Part shown: in pieces, positions 62,502 to 64,000 of the stretch | Layout: each line of letters starts with the position of its first letter | Numbering within the stretch: the stretch's first letter is position 1 | From: Mycoplasmopsis citelli | Lineage (GTDB): Bacteria > Bacillota_I > Bacilli_A > Mycoplasmatales > Metamycoplasmataceae | Assembly: GCF_900660645.1 (NCBI RefSeq) | Contig: NZ_LR215036.1 | Coordinates: forward strand, 310,001 to 374,000 | DNA length: 64,000 nucleotides | Direction of reading: 5' to 3' | Notes under the pieces: generated by a model | Told to the model about the DNA's origin: nothing | Database searches by the model: none | Seen by the model: the letters and a program-made list of their open reading frames with translations, nothing else | Made by a program: the position numbers and the translations under genes

Positions 62502-63128
62502 CTATTTAGTTCCAAAAATTCGGTCTCCTGCATCACCAAGACCAGGAACAATATATCCTTTATCATTAAGTTTTTTATCTAAGGCTGCAAGATAAATTTT
62601 AAAATCTTTCCCAAAATGTTTTTCAACATTTTCTACCCCTTGTTGTACACCAACTAAGCAAACTAATTCCACATTAGTAAATCCATTTTTATAAAGAGTA
62701 CTAATAGCATCAACAGCTGAATTTCCTGTTGCGAGCATCGGATCAACAACAATGACTTTTGAATCTTTACTTACCTCAGGCATTTTATAAAAATATTCCA
62801 CTGGTTGTAAAGTTTCTTCATTACGATAAATTCCAATGTGTCCAACTTTTGCTTGAGGCATTAATTTAGTTAAACCATCAACCATTCCTAATCCAGCACG
62901 TAAAATTGGAGCAATAACAATTTCTTTATCAAAAGTTTTGCCAACAACTGTTTCATTTAAAGGGGTTACAACTTCAAGATCTTTAGTTTGATAATCACGC
63001 ATAATTTCATAAACCATCAATGAAGCAATCTCATTTAAATTGTTTTTAAAAACTAAGTGATCAGTTAAAACCGAACGCATTTTAGTGAGTTTTATCTCAA
63101 TTAAAGGGTGCGAAATTACTTTCAACAT
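62502..63128 (-). CDS. upp: Uracil phosphoribosyltransferase
   Basis: A 208-residue salvage enzyme making UMP from uracil and PRPP, essential where pyrimidine synthesis is absent. The typical start is HPLIEIKLTKMR. The PRPP-binding loop is VVDPMLATGNSA, and the uracil-binding end is GYIVPGLGDAGDRIFGT. APILRAGLGMVDG is the conserved flexible-loop region. Length and ends match the family exactly. AAGGAG precedes the ATG at 63128. It is the first gene of upp-membrane protein-leuS. Confidence 0.97.
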   Translation of the reverse strand: MLKVISHPLIEIKLTKMRSVLTDHLVFKNNLNEIASLMVYEIMRDYQTKDLEVVTPLNETVVGKTFDKEIVIAPILRAGLGMVDGLTKLMPQAKVGHIGIYRNEETLQPVEYFYKMPEVSKDSKVIVVDPMLATGNSAVDAISTLYKNGFTNVELVCLVGVQQGVENVEKHFGKDFKIYLAALDKKLNDKGYIVPGLGDAGDRIFGTK

Positions 63129-63235
63129 AATTCTCCTTAATAATTTAATCTTATTTTATTATTAAATTATAACTTTTAAAGTTAAAAATCTATCTGTTTT
63201 TTTATTTTCTAAAAGAACAAAAAATAGTGCAAAAA

Positions 63236-63255
63236 AAGACCTTAAAAAAGGTCTT
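63236..63255 (-). terminator. Terminator after mscL
   Basis: An 8-bp stem AAGACCTT/AAGGTCTT with an A-rich loop, followed on the minus strand by TTTTTTT. The stem begins within the mscL stop codon. No other gene is seen in 63129-63253. Confidence 0.8.
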
Positions 63256-63682
63256 ATTCTTTTGTTAGATTTTCATTTAAACTTTTAAGTTCAGCTAGAA
63301 TTAATTCTTCAGTAGTTGGAGCAGGAGTGGAAGCTTTTTGTTCTGGTACAACTGGATTTTTGATTAATAAGCGTTTTTCTTTGATACGAATAACTGAAAA
63401 ATACACTACTAAAAAGACAAAAATAAATGCTGAAACAACAAGAAAATAAATTAATGCACCAAGAAACTTTCCGTATTTAACTGCTTTTCAAGATAAAGCA
63501 TCTAAACTATCAGTTTTTCCAACAAGAGAAGCAATTAATCCCATTAAAATATCATTTGCAAAAGATGACACTAGTGATCCGAAGACAGTTCCTAAAATAA
63601 AAGCAACTGCCAACATAAAGATATTCCCTTTTTTAAGGTGTCCTTTTGCATCTTTTATTGCTAATTTTAATAATTTCTTCAT
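63254..63682 (-). CDS. mscL: Large-conductance mechanosensitive channel
   Basis: A 142-residue inner-membrane channel that opens under membrane tension to release solutes during osmotic downshock. TM1 is the conserved pore helix (NIFMLAVAFILGTVFGSLVSSFANDILM, spelled from about residue 20). A short loop and TM2 (GALIYFLVVSAFIFVFLVVYF) follow. The cytoplasmic helix LTEELILAELKSL-like ends the protein. It matches family length. The frame uses one TGA Trp (63488). Confidence 0.93.
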
Positions 63683-63694
63683 AAAATAATTATA

Positions 63695-64000
63695 TTATTT
63701 TTGATTTTTGAATTCTTCAAAATCTTTTAAAGATTGATCAAAAAGTTCACTAATTTCTTGGGGGTTTGCATCATTTGATTTTGAAAATCAAAAAGAAAAT
63801 TTTGGTTTTTCAATATAAGCAAAAATTGCTCCATCTTGATTTTGAAGTTCAAAATTAATAAAGTTATCTTCTAATAACTTAATTGTTTGTGCTCTTAAGG
63901 CACCGGTACCTTTTCCGGTAATAATTAAAACATTAGTGATTTTAGATTTTTTTAAATCATTAATTAACATTAAGATTATATTCTGTGCATCAATTCATTC
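63695..64000 (-). CDS. Smr-domain protein, N terminus outside window
   Basis: The last 101 codons of a gene entering from the right. The conserved Smr core is visible: a helix (WIDAQNIILMLINDLKK), the strand VLIITGKGTGALR with the GKGTGxLR signature, then a helix and the strand GAIFAYIE. A 30-residue charged tail follows. Smr domains occur alone or at the end of MutS2 and act as nucleases on DNA branches or on collided-ribosome mRNA. Mollicute genomes often carry a short stand-alone Smr protein; that or MutS2 cannot be decided here. It lies 12 bases upstream of mscL. Confidence 0.75.

Overview
The window comes from a mollicute that reads TGA as tryptophan, most likely a Mycoplasmopsis-type (hominis-group) mycoplasma. 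The DNA is very AT-rich. Nearly every long gene carries in-frame TGA where its family has Trp, for example in LeuRS, NadE, KtrB and the transposase. Mollicute hallmarks are present: LeuRS with an eroded editing site, surface lipoproteins, and short intergenic spacers. All coordinates below assume translation table 4. Every gene is on the minus strand except the transposase of one insertion sequence.

Positions 1-40438 are an accessory surface locus built from a tandemly amplified unit of about 17 kb. Each unit has two giant genes. P encodes about 2,820 residues and Q about 2,850. Both proteins have one N-terminal membrane anchor, a very long helical or coiled-coil body and a beta-rich C-terminal module. 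P and Q are separated by 12 bases. Unit B (P 40438-31973, Q 31960-23384) is intact. Unit A (P 22739-14267, Q 14254-5723) has its P gene switched off by an extra 16-bp repeat unit. Unit C begins at 1680 and runs off the left edge. Between units lie lipoprotein genes. Two (5592-3796 and 3745-1986) are paralogues whose motif order resembles bacterial GT-B sialyltransferases (GT80-like). One of these is also in an OFF state because of a 14-bp tandem repeat. A third copy, after unit B, is a decayed remnant (about 22918-23235).

Positions 40639-64000 are mostly housekeeping genes. They are a KtrB/KtrA potassium uptake pair with a UPF0154 protein; an M42 aminopeptidase; a DUF2779 nuclease-like protein; an AbiEi/AbiEii toxin-antitoxin pair; a ZIP metal transporter, YebC and NadE; two APC permeases; Lon; LeuRS; an ECF-type membrane protein; Upp; MscL; and the end of an Smr-domain gene. 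An intact IS3-family element (51767-53203) has jumped into the last codons of the first permease, leaving a 4-bp target duplication.

The central biological story is a multi-copy, switchable cell-surface apparatus. Giant paired proteins are linked to membrane-anchored putative glycosyltransferases. Repeat-length changes inside the 5' coding regions can turn individual members on or off.
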